From Bugula neritina (Eukaryota; Bryozoa; Gymnolaemata; Cheilostomatida; Bugulidae): 64,000 bases of DNA. The notes under the pieces were generated by a model, which saw nothing but the letters and a program-made list of their open reading frames with translations, ran no database searches and had not been told where the DNA came from. Made by a program: the position numbers and the translations under genes. How positions within the stretch are numbered: the stretch's first letter is position 1; every line of letters starts with the position of its first letter. Location: NCBI GenBank assembly GCA_964035545.1, contig OZ037768.1, positions 1,787,501 through 1,851,500 of the forward strand, in the 5' to 3' direction. This document shows, one piece after another, positions 34,201 through 61,449 of this stretch.

Positions 34201-37200
34201 GTTTAGTATAACATCGTGTGCAAGCAATGTACAACGTTTGTTTTTCTCTTGTATCAACTTCAATAACTCAAAGTTGAGAATTTTCCAATCTGTTTAGAGA
34301 ATGGCAGTCATTCGTACTTCACGATTGGCTCATCTAAAACAGAGACCTTCCCACATGGCACTAGAATCAGCTATGACTGTGAAGTTGGGTTTGGGACTAC
34401 TAAAGACAACAACCCCGGAATTGGTAGTCAAACTAACTGTACGGATGGTAAATGGAGGAATCCACCTCTAACATGTTACGCCAGATGTGAGTGATAGTGC
34501 CACTTTATAATTAGAAGTTGTCTCCTATTCTGGAAATCATATTTTAAACATAGATGTTAATATAACCCATATAGCAGTATTGGTTTTTTGAGGAATTAAA
34601 CATTTGATATTATGGAGCGCAATGGTGCAGTTTGCTTTACCAAAAGGTTTTGTAGCAAGACAAACAACTTTTAGTAAAATCTAAGCACAAATATCAAACA
34701 GAGAACTTCAAGAATTTGAAAAATAGTCCAAGTATGTAAAATGATTTTGAAGAAAGCGTAAAACTCAAATAACGTGCAAATATCAAAGAAATTTGTTTAA
34801 AGCAGCTTCTTTGTGAGAATATAAATTTATACCAGATATAAAAGTGCATATAAATCGAACAGCTGTGACCTAATATATTGTTGTATTTTTGTGGGTTATG
34901 AGAATAGACTAAGTAGTCTGCATGCCAATTATTTATGATGAAATAAAGAGTCTTGATAAACTGTAATTAATAGTATTTATTGCTTCCTTCATCTGTGAGC
35001 TCCAGTAGTATACTGATTCATACTAGAAAAACTCACGCTTATATACAGGGAATTTCCCGCCACTTGAGAGGGGGTCCGAAGCTCGTACGAAGTTCGGAGT
35101 TCCGGCGACCGATGTCGGAAACATCCGGTCCGATCTCGGACAGGCTCCTCCGACATCGGTTCCGACTTTGAACGAGCTTCGGCTCACATAGTTAATTATT
35201 TATAAAACAAAAAGAAAAGTGGCAGGGAATACAACTCACAAAAACTATTACAGTAAACAAACAAAAATAATAGGAAGGGCAATTCACAATCATTACGCTA
35301 TTTACTACACTAAGAGCTTAGCTATAATTACAATATTTGAGGCATTAGAAAGCTACGCAAGGAGCTTAGCTATAATTACAGCATTTACAGTATTTACAAA
35401 GTTACGCTAAGTCCATTATAATAGTGACGCGATATAATTACTAGAGCGTTAAAATCCATTACAATATTCACTGTTTGATTATTAAGGAGATACATTTAGT
35501 TGAATGTTATTTTCAGTGTGTGCAGACCCACACCCGGAGCTGGTCAGCGATGCTGAGTATGACAGAAGAAACTTGAACAGGTCATCTATGGTCAAAGTCG
35601 TTAACAAGATTTCTCATGATAGCTGGGGCGATGGCTCCGAGGTTTACGATCTTTATAAAGATAAATACTGGTTAGTTGCTACTGAGGGGTACTACGCTGA
35701 TATCAATAAAGGTTTTATCTCTTTTTTATAGACGATGGTGCTTTAAGTCATGATTGAGAATTGATAATCTACTGGTTTAAAAAACTTTTTTTCTATAAAA
35801 GCCTGCTGCTAAGAATATTGTAGTGAAACTTATAAGGTTGTCTTACCTTAAACTGTTGAAAAACTAAACATAACAGGAAATACTGTTTGAACAGGTATTT
35901 CTGCCAGTTTGGGTACAGAACATCGTACAAGGCTGTTGACTACAACATCACCTGCATGGCCAATGGCAGGTGGTCTAAGCAAGCTAGTTTTGGAGCAGAT
36001 TATCACCCCATAGCCTGTGAACCAGTAGAATGTCCCGGACCTCCCCCTCAGGCTAAGCCCAACTCCTTCTGGACTGATGGAGCTGATCCTTCTAATACTA
36101 ACTACAGAGGCAAGTGTAACTAATATAGTTGACAGGGTTTAGTTATGTATATTCAAAGTGATATATTGCTGGGGATGTTTATACAGCACGGACAGTATGT
36201 AGATACAACATGCATATGATAAGGTATGAATGTTTAGTCTATGTATTCTAGCACATTCTATAGCATCTAATTTACGTTCTAAATGCGTAGAGTAAAGTTT
36301 CAACCTGCAGATAATATTATTCACTCTCAACTGCTGCTTAGTAACATCAAGTTATGTATTACAGAACTGGTCAGGAGAGAATGGCTTAGTCACTAAAGAA
36401 CTTAGAAATTTATAATCTGTGAAAATACAATTAATTGTGACTAATATGTAAACAAGCTGACGAAGATGTGTAAATTCATATGAATTAAAAGCAAGATGGA
36501 ATCTTATTGCTTTAGAGTGATTTGTTAGAATAAAGACTGTTGACTTGCAGGTAAATACAAGGACATTGCCAACTACAAGTGTATCTCGGGCTATCAAGTA
36601 GACACGGGAGTAACTAACGACCACAGAGTTCTATTAACTTACTACTTCACGTGTGGGGCTAACAATGACTGGACAGATGAGTTCTCCCCTCAGCAGTGTA
36701 TCAAACAGAGCTGCGGGGACCCAGGTACCCCCCCCCCTTCCTTAGAATCAGTAAAGCAGAAAAAAGCTATATATTTATTTAGTATGGAATATTCTTCAAA
36801 CTGATGGTTATTTAGCAGTGAATTAACCTTGTTGCTAGGTAACGGCACAGAAGTACAGAGTAGAATTGGCAAGACATTCAACTACGGGGACACGCTGGAC
36901 TACGTGTGTAAGCAGGGGTATGTCTACAATATGACCGTCACTCGCAGACGTCTCGTGTGTGACCTTCACTCTGACTCAGAGTATGTCACGTGGAATGGCA
37001 CAGAACTCAACTGTTCCAGTAAGTCTCAACTCTTTCTGTAACAATTCTTTTCAGTTAGAATAACTGTAGGTAGGTCTCAATATATCTACATGGCAGCCTC
37101 GTGAAATGTATTAATTACTCATGTAGTGTGAATATGCATTACAACGCAATAAAATTGTATATAATAGTTCTACTTATATGCATGCATTACTTAATTTTAT

Positions 37201-40200
37201 ATGTATAGTGCATTATATGCATTATATGCATATTATATCATATTTTACATATTATTCTATTCTCACCTATCTCCGCTTTGTTCTTGCAATATAGTATTAT
37301 ATATAACATTTAATATGTAATATTTCATATAATGCAGCATATTATATTACATGACATATTACATAATATATTATGTATTGTATATAATGTAACATATTAC
37401 ATTTTATATATGTCCGAGTAATATATCTCAGGAGTTTACTGCGGAGAGCCAGGTGATGGGTCCAATGTGACTAAGATAGGAGAGAGCTACGAGTTTGGAG
37501 ACATTGTCATCTACCAGTGTGCCAAGCAGCACGTGCTCACTGGAGGAGGTCTGGAGATGCTGTGGTTACGGTGTGGTTCTGGGGCCACCTGGAATGGCAC
37601 GGCTCCTGCTTGTGAACGTAAGTCTAGTTTCTCATTGGATGAATCACCAAGCAGACGTTCATATGATTCATCAAGCAGACGTACTTTTGCGGAGTTATAC
37701 ATTAGACTCGTGAACTCACTGTTTCTTTAATACCAGTTTAAATGGCTGTTTTGGTCACCAAATGTGTTATTCAGAATAGATTGTATTTATTGGATCAATA
37801 GCATTACCTCCATGGTGTGCTGTATATGCCAGATTTTACATCAATCTCGGATGTATTTCCTTTGAATTTGTGTTTAAACCATCTCTAAAAATATCATATT
37901 TCTAATTTTACAAAGCTGTTATAACAGTGTAGCTTCGTGTATTATAGTGTAGCGTCTCTCAATCCACATTACATTACCACTGGCTAGCTCTATTAACAAG
38001 TAGGAGGAAACTTGTGAGTCTTGTAAGAAATGGAGATTTTAGCATTAAGATTTCAGTTGCTGAACCTTTGGTGCTGTTTTAGCTGCTGAGATTTCTAGTG
38101 ACTTTGAAGTTGTCTCCATCAAACCGTACACCGTGTTAGCTCAGTGGATCATGTCTGAGAAGTACAAAGGGGTGCGAGTTAAGTTTTACGTGAAATATAT
38201 CGGTAGACCAGGTTACAGAACTTCTGTGGACACCTATGGCTACCTGGACAATTACCCTCCCTCTGCAGGTAATTATACTCTCTCTATGCAGGTACCTATA
38301 AGTATATAGAGATATACTACGCAGGTAACTATAAGTATATAGAGATATACTACGCAGGTAACTATAAGTATATAGAGATATACTACGCAGGTAACTATAA
38401 GTATATAGAGATATACTACGCAGGTAACTATAAGTATATAGAGATATACTACGCAGGTAACTATAAGTATATAGAGATATACTACGCAGGTAACTATAAG
38501 TATATAGAGATATACTACGCAGGTAACTATAAGTATATAGAGATATATTACGCAGGTAAATATAAGTATAAAGAGATAAAGTTACCTACAGACTAGTTTT
38601 GCTCTATATTTCAGTGGATAACGGGACTAAGTTGTACGAGACGTCTGCCGGAGGTCTACTGAAGATGTATATCTACACTAAGCCTGATTATATCTACGAG
38701 TTTAGATTGGAAAGTGAGTTTATCTTTCTCGTAGTCCTTTTACTGTGACTATGTGACTGTGTGACTGTGTGACTATGTGACTATGTGACTATGTGACTGT
38801 GTGACTATGTGACTATGTGACTATATGACTATGTGACTATGTGACCATGTGACTATGTATGGTTGAATACTTGTGCACTTGTATTAAACAGGTCTCTGTA
38901 GAGTTGCTGTGAAATATTATATTGTATCGTCTGCAATATTTAATGTTGAACAAAACTACATTTTAAACTTGAAGATGCAGGACAACTATAAATAACTTAA
39001 TAGCATAACAGTTCATAGTACATTCTCTCTTATTCCTGTTGCAGGTAAAACTTTGATATCCACGGAAGAATGGCCTGCAGGGAAAGAGCCTTTTCGACTG
39101 TTCACATCTGGTGGAGTGCCGTTCCTGGGAGAGGTCCAGCAGAGAAACTTACCGTACATCATCCCTCTCAAGGTCTTACCAACGTATAGGAAGAAACCCA
39201 CGGCCTTTGTACTCGAGTCTCCGGAAATGTACGTTCAGTTCTAGTGGTCAGGTGTATGACTTGTAGTGAGTGTTGTACTGTGTGGAGTGTTGTACTGTGT
39301 TGAGTGTTGCACTGTGTGGGGTGTTGTAGCGTGTGTAGTGTTGTAGCGTGTGTAGTGTTGTAGCGTGTGTAGTGTTGTAGTGTGTGTAGTGTTGTAGGGT
39401 GTTGAGTGTTGTAGTGTGTGGAGTGTTGTAGTGTGTGGAGTGTTGTAGTGTGTTGAGTGTTGTAGTGTGCTGTACTGTGTTGTAGTGTGTTGAGTGTTGT
39501 ACTGTGTTCTATAAATATGTCATTTTACAGAAGTGGTTAGCTATGAGAGTTACCAATATGACCTCATGTGTGACCTCATGTGTGACCTCATGTGTGATCT
39601 TATGCATGACCTTATATATTTATCTAATAACTAATAAGCTTGTGAAATAAAATTTGATTTATTAAAACTTGGATGCCCTTTGTACGTTACTCACTTGTGT
39701 GCCTGCAGGTTGGAAGTAGCATTTGACAGAACTATGTTTTCAGAAGAAAATGGAACCATAATTGGCTTTTCAGTTATAGTTAAAGAAGTGAGTTAGATAC
39801 ACTGAATTTTTACCTAATTAGCAAATATTCTATGTCCTCCAGTTTAGCTTAGGTTCTTAATCATTGGACCGACAACTTCTCATGCTGCAATTCTTTGTTT
39901 CCAAACATTATATTCTTTCACAAAGTACCCGGGGGTCATGCTGTAGTGTTATATATCACATGGAATCCTGGGAAATAAATAGCTAGAATAGACTATCATG
40001 AAATATTTAGTCTTGTCTCGGGTTGATGTACACATTTTGCGAGTGAAGATAATGCCAATATGTTTACAGGTTCACCCTTTTCATACTACAGAGTCTGCTC
40101 TTGCCAAGGAAGGTTATCACAATCGCTATGGAAACGACCTTTACACCTACAGCGAGCTCTCTAGATTCACCAAGTACAGAGCATGGCCCGCCTACTTTGC

Positions 40201-43200
40201 TACTCCTCTGTGCAATATCTTTGCCCTCTGTATGTTATGCTTCAGTCAACCCACTGCTAAATATATTCTAACTTATCTAGATATAACAATGTAGGCTATT
40301 CTATGGTGTAGGTAGTGCCAGTTTTACATAAAGAATATCACAAGGTTTTTTTTAATAGCCAACGTAATACAGAAGTTTTTAACCAAATGAGACTCAAAAG
40401 TCTGTGAAGGTCTTTTTTCTGCTGATACTTTGTTCCGAAGTCCAAGCCAACTGGTTCTGGCTATACAACAATCAGAGGCATATGCTGTCAGTCACTGTCT
40501 TGTAATGATGGTTATGATACACTCTTGCAGTGTGTGAGGATGCAGAGGGGTACAGACCTTCCGATGTTGTCAACTTCATTAATGTCAACAGTTCCAACTA
40601 TAACATTAGTACCATGTGGATAGACTCCATCTATGCAAATATCTCGGAGAACACGAGTCAAGTTGTTACATTTCTAGTAGGGGGGGACAACTGCACTCAG
40701 GGTGAGTTATTAGTTTATATTTGAAACTACTGCTACAGAACTTACAAAAATACATTTACCATTCTGTTGAAATTATTTAGCTAGATATTATATGGTGCTG
40801 TATGTGTTCAACTTACTCTACATTTATGAATGCTAACTGTAGGCAGTAAAATACATTATGTGAAGTTACGGTTCTGTAAGTATATTTATATAAAGCTAAT
40901 TAAATATAAAACAAAATATGTGTTAAGGCACTCGTCTAGCAGGCCACACAATGTACTAAGCAAGTGGAGGTAACTTCAGATTGTTGGTGAGAGTAGGCAA
41001 AGCATCTGGTTTTCATTTTTTCAATGAAGATCTCAAACTATGGTGCCAGCTTGATCTCATGCTAATTGTATAGCCTGAGTTTCAACTGAGTTATTAGCTG
41101 TCAACAGCCATGGTTTATATGTTTATAGACCTTAGAGCTTGTGTAAATGTAATACTGCACTAATATTGAAATTCAACACATAATGTAGTTCTTTCACTAT
41201 TTATTTGTTATTTCAACTTGAATTACATCAGCGCTTTAATTTGCATATATTTTGTATACTTAAATTAACTAGAAAATAGTTCCAAAGTGTGTAATGGACC
41301 TTTACGGAAAAACAGACAGTTTTGTGTGAAGCTGCGAGCCTACAACCGGTACGGATGGAACGACACTCTCTGCTCCCAGGTCATACAACTCAGTATGTTG
41401 TCTTCTATGTATTCACGTATAACATCGTATTACTATATTCTATCTTCTATGTATTCACGTATAACATCGTATTACTATATTCTATCTTCTATGTATTCAC
41501 GTATAACATCGTATTACTCTATTCTATCTTCTATGTATTCGCGTATAACATCTTATTACTATATTCTATCTTCTATGTATTCACGTATAACATCGTATTA
41601 CTCTATTCTATCTTCTATGTATTCACGTATAACATCGTATTACTATATTCTATCTTCTATGTATTCACGTATAACATCGTATTACTCTATTCTATCTTCT
41701 ATGTATTCACGTATAACATCGTATTACTATATTCTATCTTCTATGTATTCACGTAAAACATCGTATTACTCTATTCTATCTTCTATGTATTCACGTATAA
41801 CATCGTATTACTATATTCTATCTTCTATGTATTCACGTATAACATCGTATTACTATATTCTATCTTCTATGTATTCACGTATAACATCGTATTACTATAT
41901 TCTATCTTCTATGTATTCACGTATAACATCGTATTACTATATTCTATCTTCTATGTATTCACGTATAACATCGTATTACTATATTCTATCTTCTATGTAT
42001 TCACGTAAAACATCGTATTACTATATTCTATCTTCTATGTATTCACGTATAACATCGTATTACTATATTCTATCTTCTATGTATTCACGTAAAACATCGT
42101 ATTACTCTATTCTATCTTCTATGTATTCACGTATAACATCGTATTACTATATTCTATCTTCTATGTATTCACGTATAACATCGTATTACTATATTCTATC
42201 TTCTATGTATTCACGTATAACATCGTATTACTATATTCTATCTTCTATGTATTCACGTATAACATCGTATTACTATATTCTATCTTCTATGTATTCACGT
42301 AAAACATCGTATTACTATATTCTATCTTCTATGTATTCACGTATAACATCGTATTACTATATTCTATCTTCTATGTATTCACGTAAAACATCGTATTACT
42401 CTATTCTATCTTCTATGTATTCACGTATAACATCGTATTACTATATTCTATCTTCTATGTATTCACGTATAACATCGTATTACTATATTCTATCTTCTAT
42501 GTATTCACATATAACATCGTATTACTATATTCTAACTTAGGTTAGTGTTTACACTACTTCTAGGTCATTGTATCTATCTTCAAGTTGTGTTAGTGTTATG
42601 ATTTATGATACTAAAACCACCTGCTATTTTTTATCGACAGTCCAGTTAAGTTTTGTGTTTACTAAAACCAGAACATCTTTCTTCATTCTAAAGTTACTCC
42701 GTGTTAGAATCATACTGTCACCTACTCACACATCAGTTTGTTTTTAAATATAGTTATTAAACCGAGTCGAGTGGGGGTGTGCTGCTGCAGGTAAATATTT
42801 TAGCTTCGTCCTACTGGTGCAGGTAATTATTTCAGCTTTATGATACTTCTGCAGGTAAAGTGTTGGAGTTTGATGAAGCGCTAATAATACCCACTGTTCT
42901 TGCTGGACTACCATTTCTGCTTTTCTGCGTAATTGGAGTTTTTCTCGTGAGTTAATGTATCAAACAAAACACGGCGTGTATTATAATTAAATGGAGAAAC
43001 TAAATTTATATTTTCTAAGTTTTTAATTTTAACAAAATCAAATGCATTTTTTATAAAATATGTTGAAGTGGATCCCTTTACTCGGTGAATGTGAATCTAT
43101 ATGACACAAGTAATGGTTTGTACAATTACTTGCACTTGTGGCATATATGTTATAGCAAATTTATCATCATAGTTGAACATAAATATATGCCCGTGTTGTT

Positions 43201-44817
43201 GTTATTGTTTATAGAAGTTCAAGAAATCTGGTCTGGAATATGATATGGATGAAGAGGAAGAGGAGGAGGAAGAAGGGGAGCTGGTTAAGGCTTGGGTAAA
43301 AGCTTTAGAACACAGTCTATGCTATACATAGAACACAGTCTATGCTATATAGAACACAGTCTATGTTATATAGAACACAGTCTATGCTATATAGAACACA
43401 GTCTATGCTATATAGAACACAGTCTATGTTATATAGAACACAGTCTATGTTATATAGAACACAGTCTATGTTATGTAGAACACAGTCTATGTTATATAGA
43501 ACACAGTCTATGTTATATAGAACACAGTCTGTGCTATATAGAACACAGTCTATGCTATATAGAACACAGTCTATGCTATATAGAACACAGTATATGCTAT
43601 ATAGACCACAGTCTATGTTATATAGAACACAGTCTATGCTATATAGAACACAGTCTATGCTATATAGAACACAGTCTATGCTATATAGAACACAGTCTAT
43701 GTTATATAGAACACAGTCTGTGCTATATAGAACACAGTCTATGCTATATAAAACACAGTCTATGCTATATAGAACACAGTCTATGTTATACATAGAACAC
43801 AGTCTATGCTATATAGAACACAGTCTATGCTATATAGAACACAGTCTATGTTATATAGAACACAGTCTATGTTATATAGAACACAGTCTATGTTATGTAG
43901 AACACAGTCTATGTTATATAGAACACAGTCTATGTTATATAGAACACAGTCTGTGCTATATAGAACACAGTCTATGCTATATAGAACACAGTCTATGCTA
44001 TATAGAACACAGTATATGCTATATAGACCACAGTCTATGTTATATAGAACACAGTCTATGCTATATAGAACACAGTCTATGCTATATAGAACACAGTCTA
44101 TGTTATATAGAACACAGTCTATGCTATATAGAACACAGTCTGTGCTATATAGAACACAGTCTATGCTATATAGAACACAGTCTATGCTATATAGAACACA
44201 GTCTATGTTATACATAGAACACAGTCTATGCTATATAGACCACAGTCTATGCTATATAGAACACAGTATATGTTGTCTTTGGTTATTTACCTCATACCTA
44301 TCCTGGTGTGTAAGCAAATCAGTTGTAGCTAATGCAAATATTAATTACTATATCTGAATAAATATCGGTGTGTAAATCTTGTACTTATCATTATTCCAAT
44401 GCAGCCTGTTGAATCCAGTTCTCATATCTCTGGGTAATTTTGTTTTAGTCTTTGGACGTGTTACCAAGTTACGGGACTTTGGCTAGCAACAATGAGGCCG
44501 TTTCAAGAGGTAATTTACTACTGATGCTGTAAACCATTTATAATTAATCTAGTTTACATACTTGTACCGGGAACTTTATGTGCTGAGGTTAATAATCCAG
44601 AATATCCAGCTAAGTTGATACATGTTCTTATGCTCAAACTGATTGTACATTGTTCAATTAGAAAGTTCTGGATAAGATTTGTCTTCTGTTATTAGACATA
44701 GGTCGCATGTCATCTGTGGCAAGGCAACGGAAGCATATGATGGAGCGCGGCGGCGTTACAATGGGACGCTCAGCTACGATGGTTTCTACAGCTGGGCTCA
44801 AGCATCATGATTATTGA
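27264..44817 (+). CDS. Type I membrane receptor: CTLD-TSP1-sushi(x2)-CTLD-TSP1-sushi(x6)-FN3-like-TM-acidic tail
   Basis: Twenty-eight phase-consistent exons, 1466 aa: 27264-27368, 27624-27843, 28267-28494, 28971-29069, 29489-29586, 29752-29976, 30631-30812, 31466-31677, 32089-32221, 32753-32965, 33612-33844, 34298-34486, 35517-35670, 35895-36109, 36551-36724, 36839-37018, 37432-37617, 38083-38268, 38615-38713, 39045-39228, 39709-39787, 40070-40229, 40531-40701, 41273-41392, 42855-42946, 43215-43295, 44449-44509, 44696-44817. Signal peptide 1-17; C-type lectin domain 24-180 (YWIGL, FLCEK), TSP1-like 185-240, sushi x2 to 380; second lectin domain 395-515, TSP1 (WSNWSQWTAC), sushi x6 to 1015; FN3-like region to 1350, ending CNGPLRKNRQFCVKLRAY; TM 1357-1379; 87-residue tail with eight consecutive Glu. 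Neither lectin domain shows EPN/QPD or WND calcium motifs, so sugar binding is doubtful. Intron 14 appears GC-AG. The exon 7/8 junction has an alternative (donor 30816, acceptor 31452). Function unknown; cell-surface recognition or adhesion is inferred from the domains. Confidence 0.85.
27514..27545 (+). mobile_element. tRNA A-box-like fragment, possible truncated SINE
   Basis: TTTAGCTCAGATGGTAAG is a close match to a tRNA D-arm/A-box, but no B box follows. It lies in intron 1 of the lectin receptor. Too short to classify. Confidence 0.3.
31191..31294. repeat. Tetranucleotide microsatellite (CTGC)n then (CTAC)n/(CTAT)n
   Basis: A compound run of CTGT, CTGC, CTAC and CTAT tetranucleotides in receptor intron 7, each derivable from its neighbour by one change. 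Confidence 0.95.
31821..32068. repeat. 15-bp minisatellite in receptor intron 8
   Basis: About 16 copies of ACCATATACAACCACT-like units with variants (AACATGTAC, CATTTAAA). The array ends about 20 bp before the exon 9 acceptor. Confidence 0.88.
33110..33345. repeat. (ACACATAC)n octanucleotide microsatellite
   Basis: Purine-pyrimidine alternating ACACATAC repeat in receptor intron 10. The open frames across it, on both strands, are repeat artefacts. Confidence 0.93.
35076..35182. other. GC-rich nested hairpin in receptor intron 12
   Basis: Nested perfect or near-perfect arms: CCGAAGCTCGT (35076-35086) with ACGAGCTTCGG (35172-35182); AAGTTCGGA (35090-35098) with TCCGACTT (35161-35168, one bulge); CCGATGTCGG (35109-35118) with CCGACATCGG (35150-35159); and an apical GTCCG/CGGAC stem (35128-35141). 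The 107-nt block is CpG-rich inside AT-rich DNA. It could be a structured RNA, the end of a mobile element or a recent insertion. I found no hammerhead core. Confidence 0.8.
36110..36550 (+). other. GC-AG intron (receptor intron 14)
   Basis: The reading phase joins only if exon 14 ends at 36109, giving donor AGAG/GCAAGT, the standard consensus of GC-AG introns. The acceptor is TTGCAG at 36545-36550. The nearby GT (36114) would shift the frame with the only good acceptor. Confidence 0.75.
38288..38577. repeat. 33-bp minisatellite with repeated CAG/GTAACT at receptor intron 18 donor
   Basis: About 9 copies. Each carries GCAGGTAACTATAAG, echoing the true exon 18 donor (GCAG/GTAATTATA) at 38269, followed by TATATAGAGATATACTAC. 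The array starts 20 nt inside the intron. Confidence 0.92.
38750..38862. repeat. 9-bp repeat (GTGACTATG)n
   Basis: About 12 copies, alternating GTGACTAT and GTGACTGT, in receptor intron 19, roughly 40 nt after the exon 19 donor. Confidence 0.9.
39263..39512. repeat. Degenerate GTGTTGTAGTGTGT repeat
   Basis: Imperfect units built from AGTGTTGTA and GTGTGT/GTGGAG words in receptor intron 20, beginning about 35 nt after the exon 20 donor. Confidence 0.8.
41399..42536. repeat. 42-bp minisatellite, 27 copies with higher-order structure, receptor intron 24
   Basis: The unit contains TATGTATTCACGTATAACAT and starts 7 nt after the exon 24 donor (GT at 41393). Two variable positions (TATAAC/TAAAAC and CTATAT/CTCTAT) recur in an order with a seven- to eight-unit period (about 294-336 bp), so blocks were duplicated. 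The unit is a multiple of three and free of stops in the exon 24 frame, so that frame runs on as 14-residue repeats to a stop at 42538-42540. Confidence 0.92.
43305..44275. repeat. 21-bp minisatellite, about 46 copies, receptor intron 26
   Basis: The unit is close to ATAGAACACAGTCTATGCT. It starts about 10 nt after the exon 26 donor (GT at 43296). Rare variants (TTATGTAG, GTATATG, AGACCACAG) recur in the same order about 422 bp apart, showing duplication of a 20-unit block. Confidence 0.92.
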
Positions 44818-45670
44818 TGTTGAAAGAATAGAATGAATTGTAAATAATATAATGTATATACAGTCAAGACAACAATGTTAAATTGTTACTAGCGTAATGT
44901 GATGGTTGTTTACTCGATTTAATTTTTACCATGTAACGAACAAATAACATACCATCATATATATAATTTATTTCAGTAAATTATTTAAAAAAACATACAA
45001 CTTTGTAATGTAACTGTTACTGAAATATTCATATCATGTATTACTGTAATACTAGCATAATATTATAATATTGTATAATATTGTAACATATTTGAATTAT
45101 ATTATATTATACTACAAATACATGATAGCAGGAAAATGAGTATAGCATACGGGAAGTATAATAATAACTAGATGTGACTTTCATCTAAAAGGAGTTCCTC
45201 TATATACTTATGCTTTGTATGAGTATTTAGTAGCAAATAAAACTGCAGCGTATCATAAGCAAACTGCAGCGGGTTAAATTCCATGCATTCTTAGATATTG
45301 GAGATGTATAAATAACTTCGTTGAGCAAAATGATATATTGGGGACGTAAACAGCTAGATTTTCATGAACAAGCTTGTCTGTAGTATGAATCAAACCAGCT
45401 GCCATTTTACTGAGTTGGCTTAGCCAAGTTTAACTAATTGGAATTTGTCAAGTTCAAAGACATTGCAGACAGCTGCTCTAAGTCACAGACAGACAGACAG
45501 ACAGACAATATGGAAACACAGTGAATATAAAATACAGTAGTTTGATGGGTTGAAAGGAACTAAAGGTCCTAATCAACTTTGAAATGACTGCACCTTTCAC
45601 CTATTTCAGACATAATCTTATTCAAATAACATTTAGGTAAAAATACTAGACTAATAATGTCAAGGTCATT
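44818..45670. other. Spacer between convergent receptor and TBC1D2
   Basis: No gene is seen. It should hold both 3' UTRs, facing each other. It contains a plus-strand AATAAA at 45236-45241, a minus-strand AATAAA at 44972-44967 and a short (ACAG)n run near 45488. If both signals are used, the two 3' ends overlap by about 270 bp in antisense. Confidence 0.55.
45236..45241 (+). promoter_or_regulatory. Candidate receptor polyadenylation signal
   Basis: AATAAA about 420 nt after the receptor stop codon, on the coding strand. Motif and position only. Confidence 0.4.

Positions 45671-61449
<15,779 letters not shown>

Noticed and set aside
41399-42536. Superficial CRISPR-like regularity
   Set aside because: The arrays are head-to-tail minisatellites without unique spacers, inside introns of an animal gene.
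43292-44357. Repetitive frames on both strands across the 21-bp array
   Set aside because: The unit is a multiple of three, so frames stay open on either strand; the array is intronic (between receptor exons 26 and 27).
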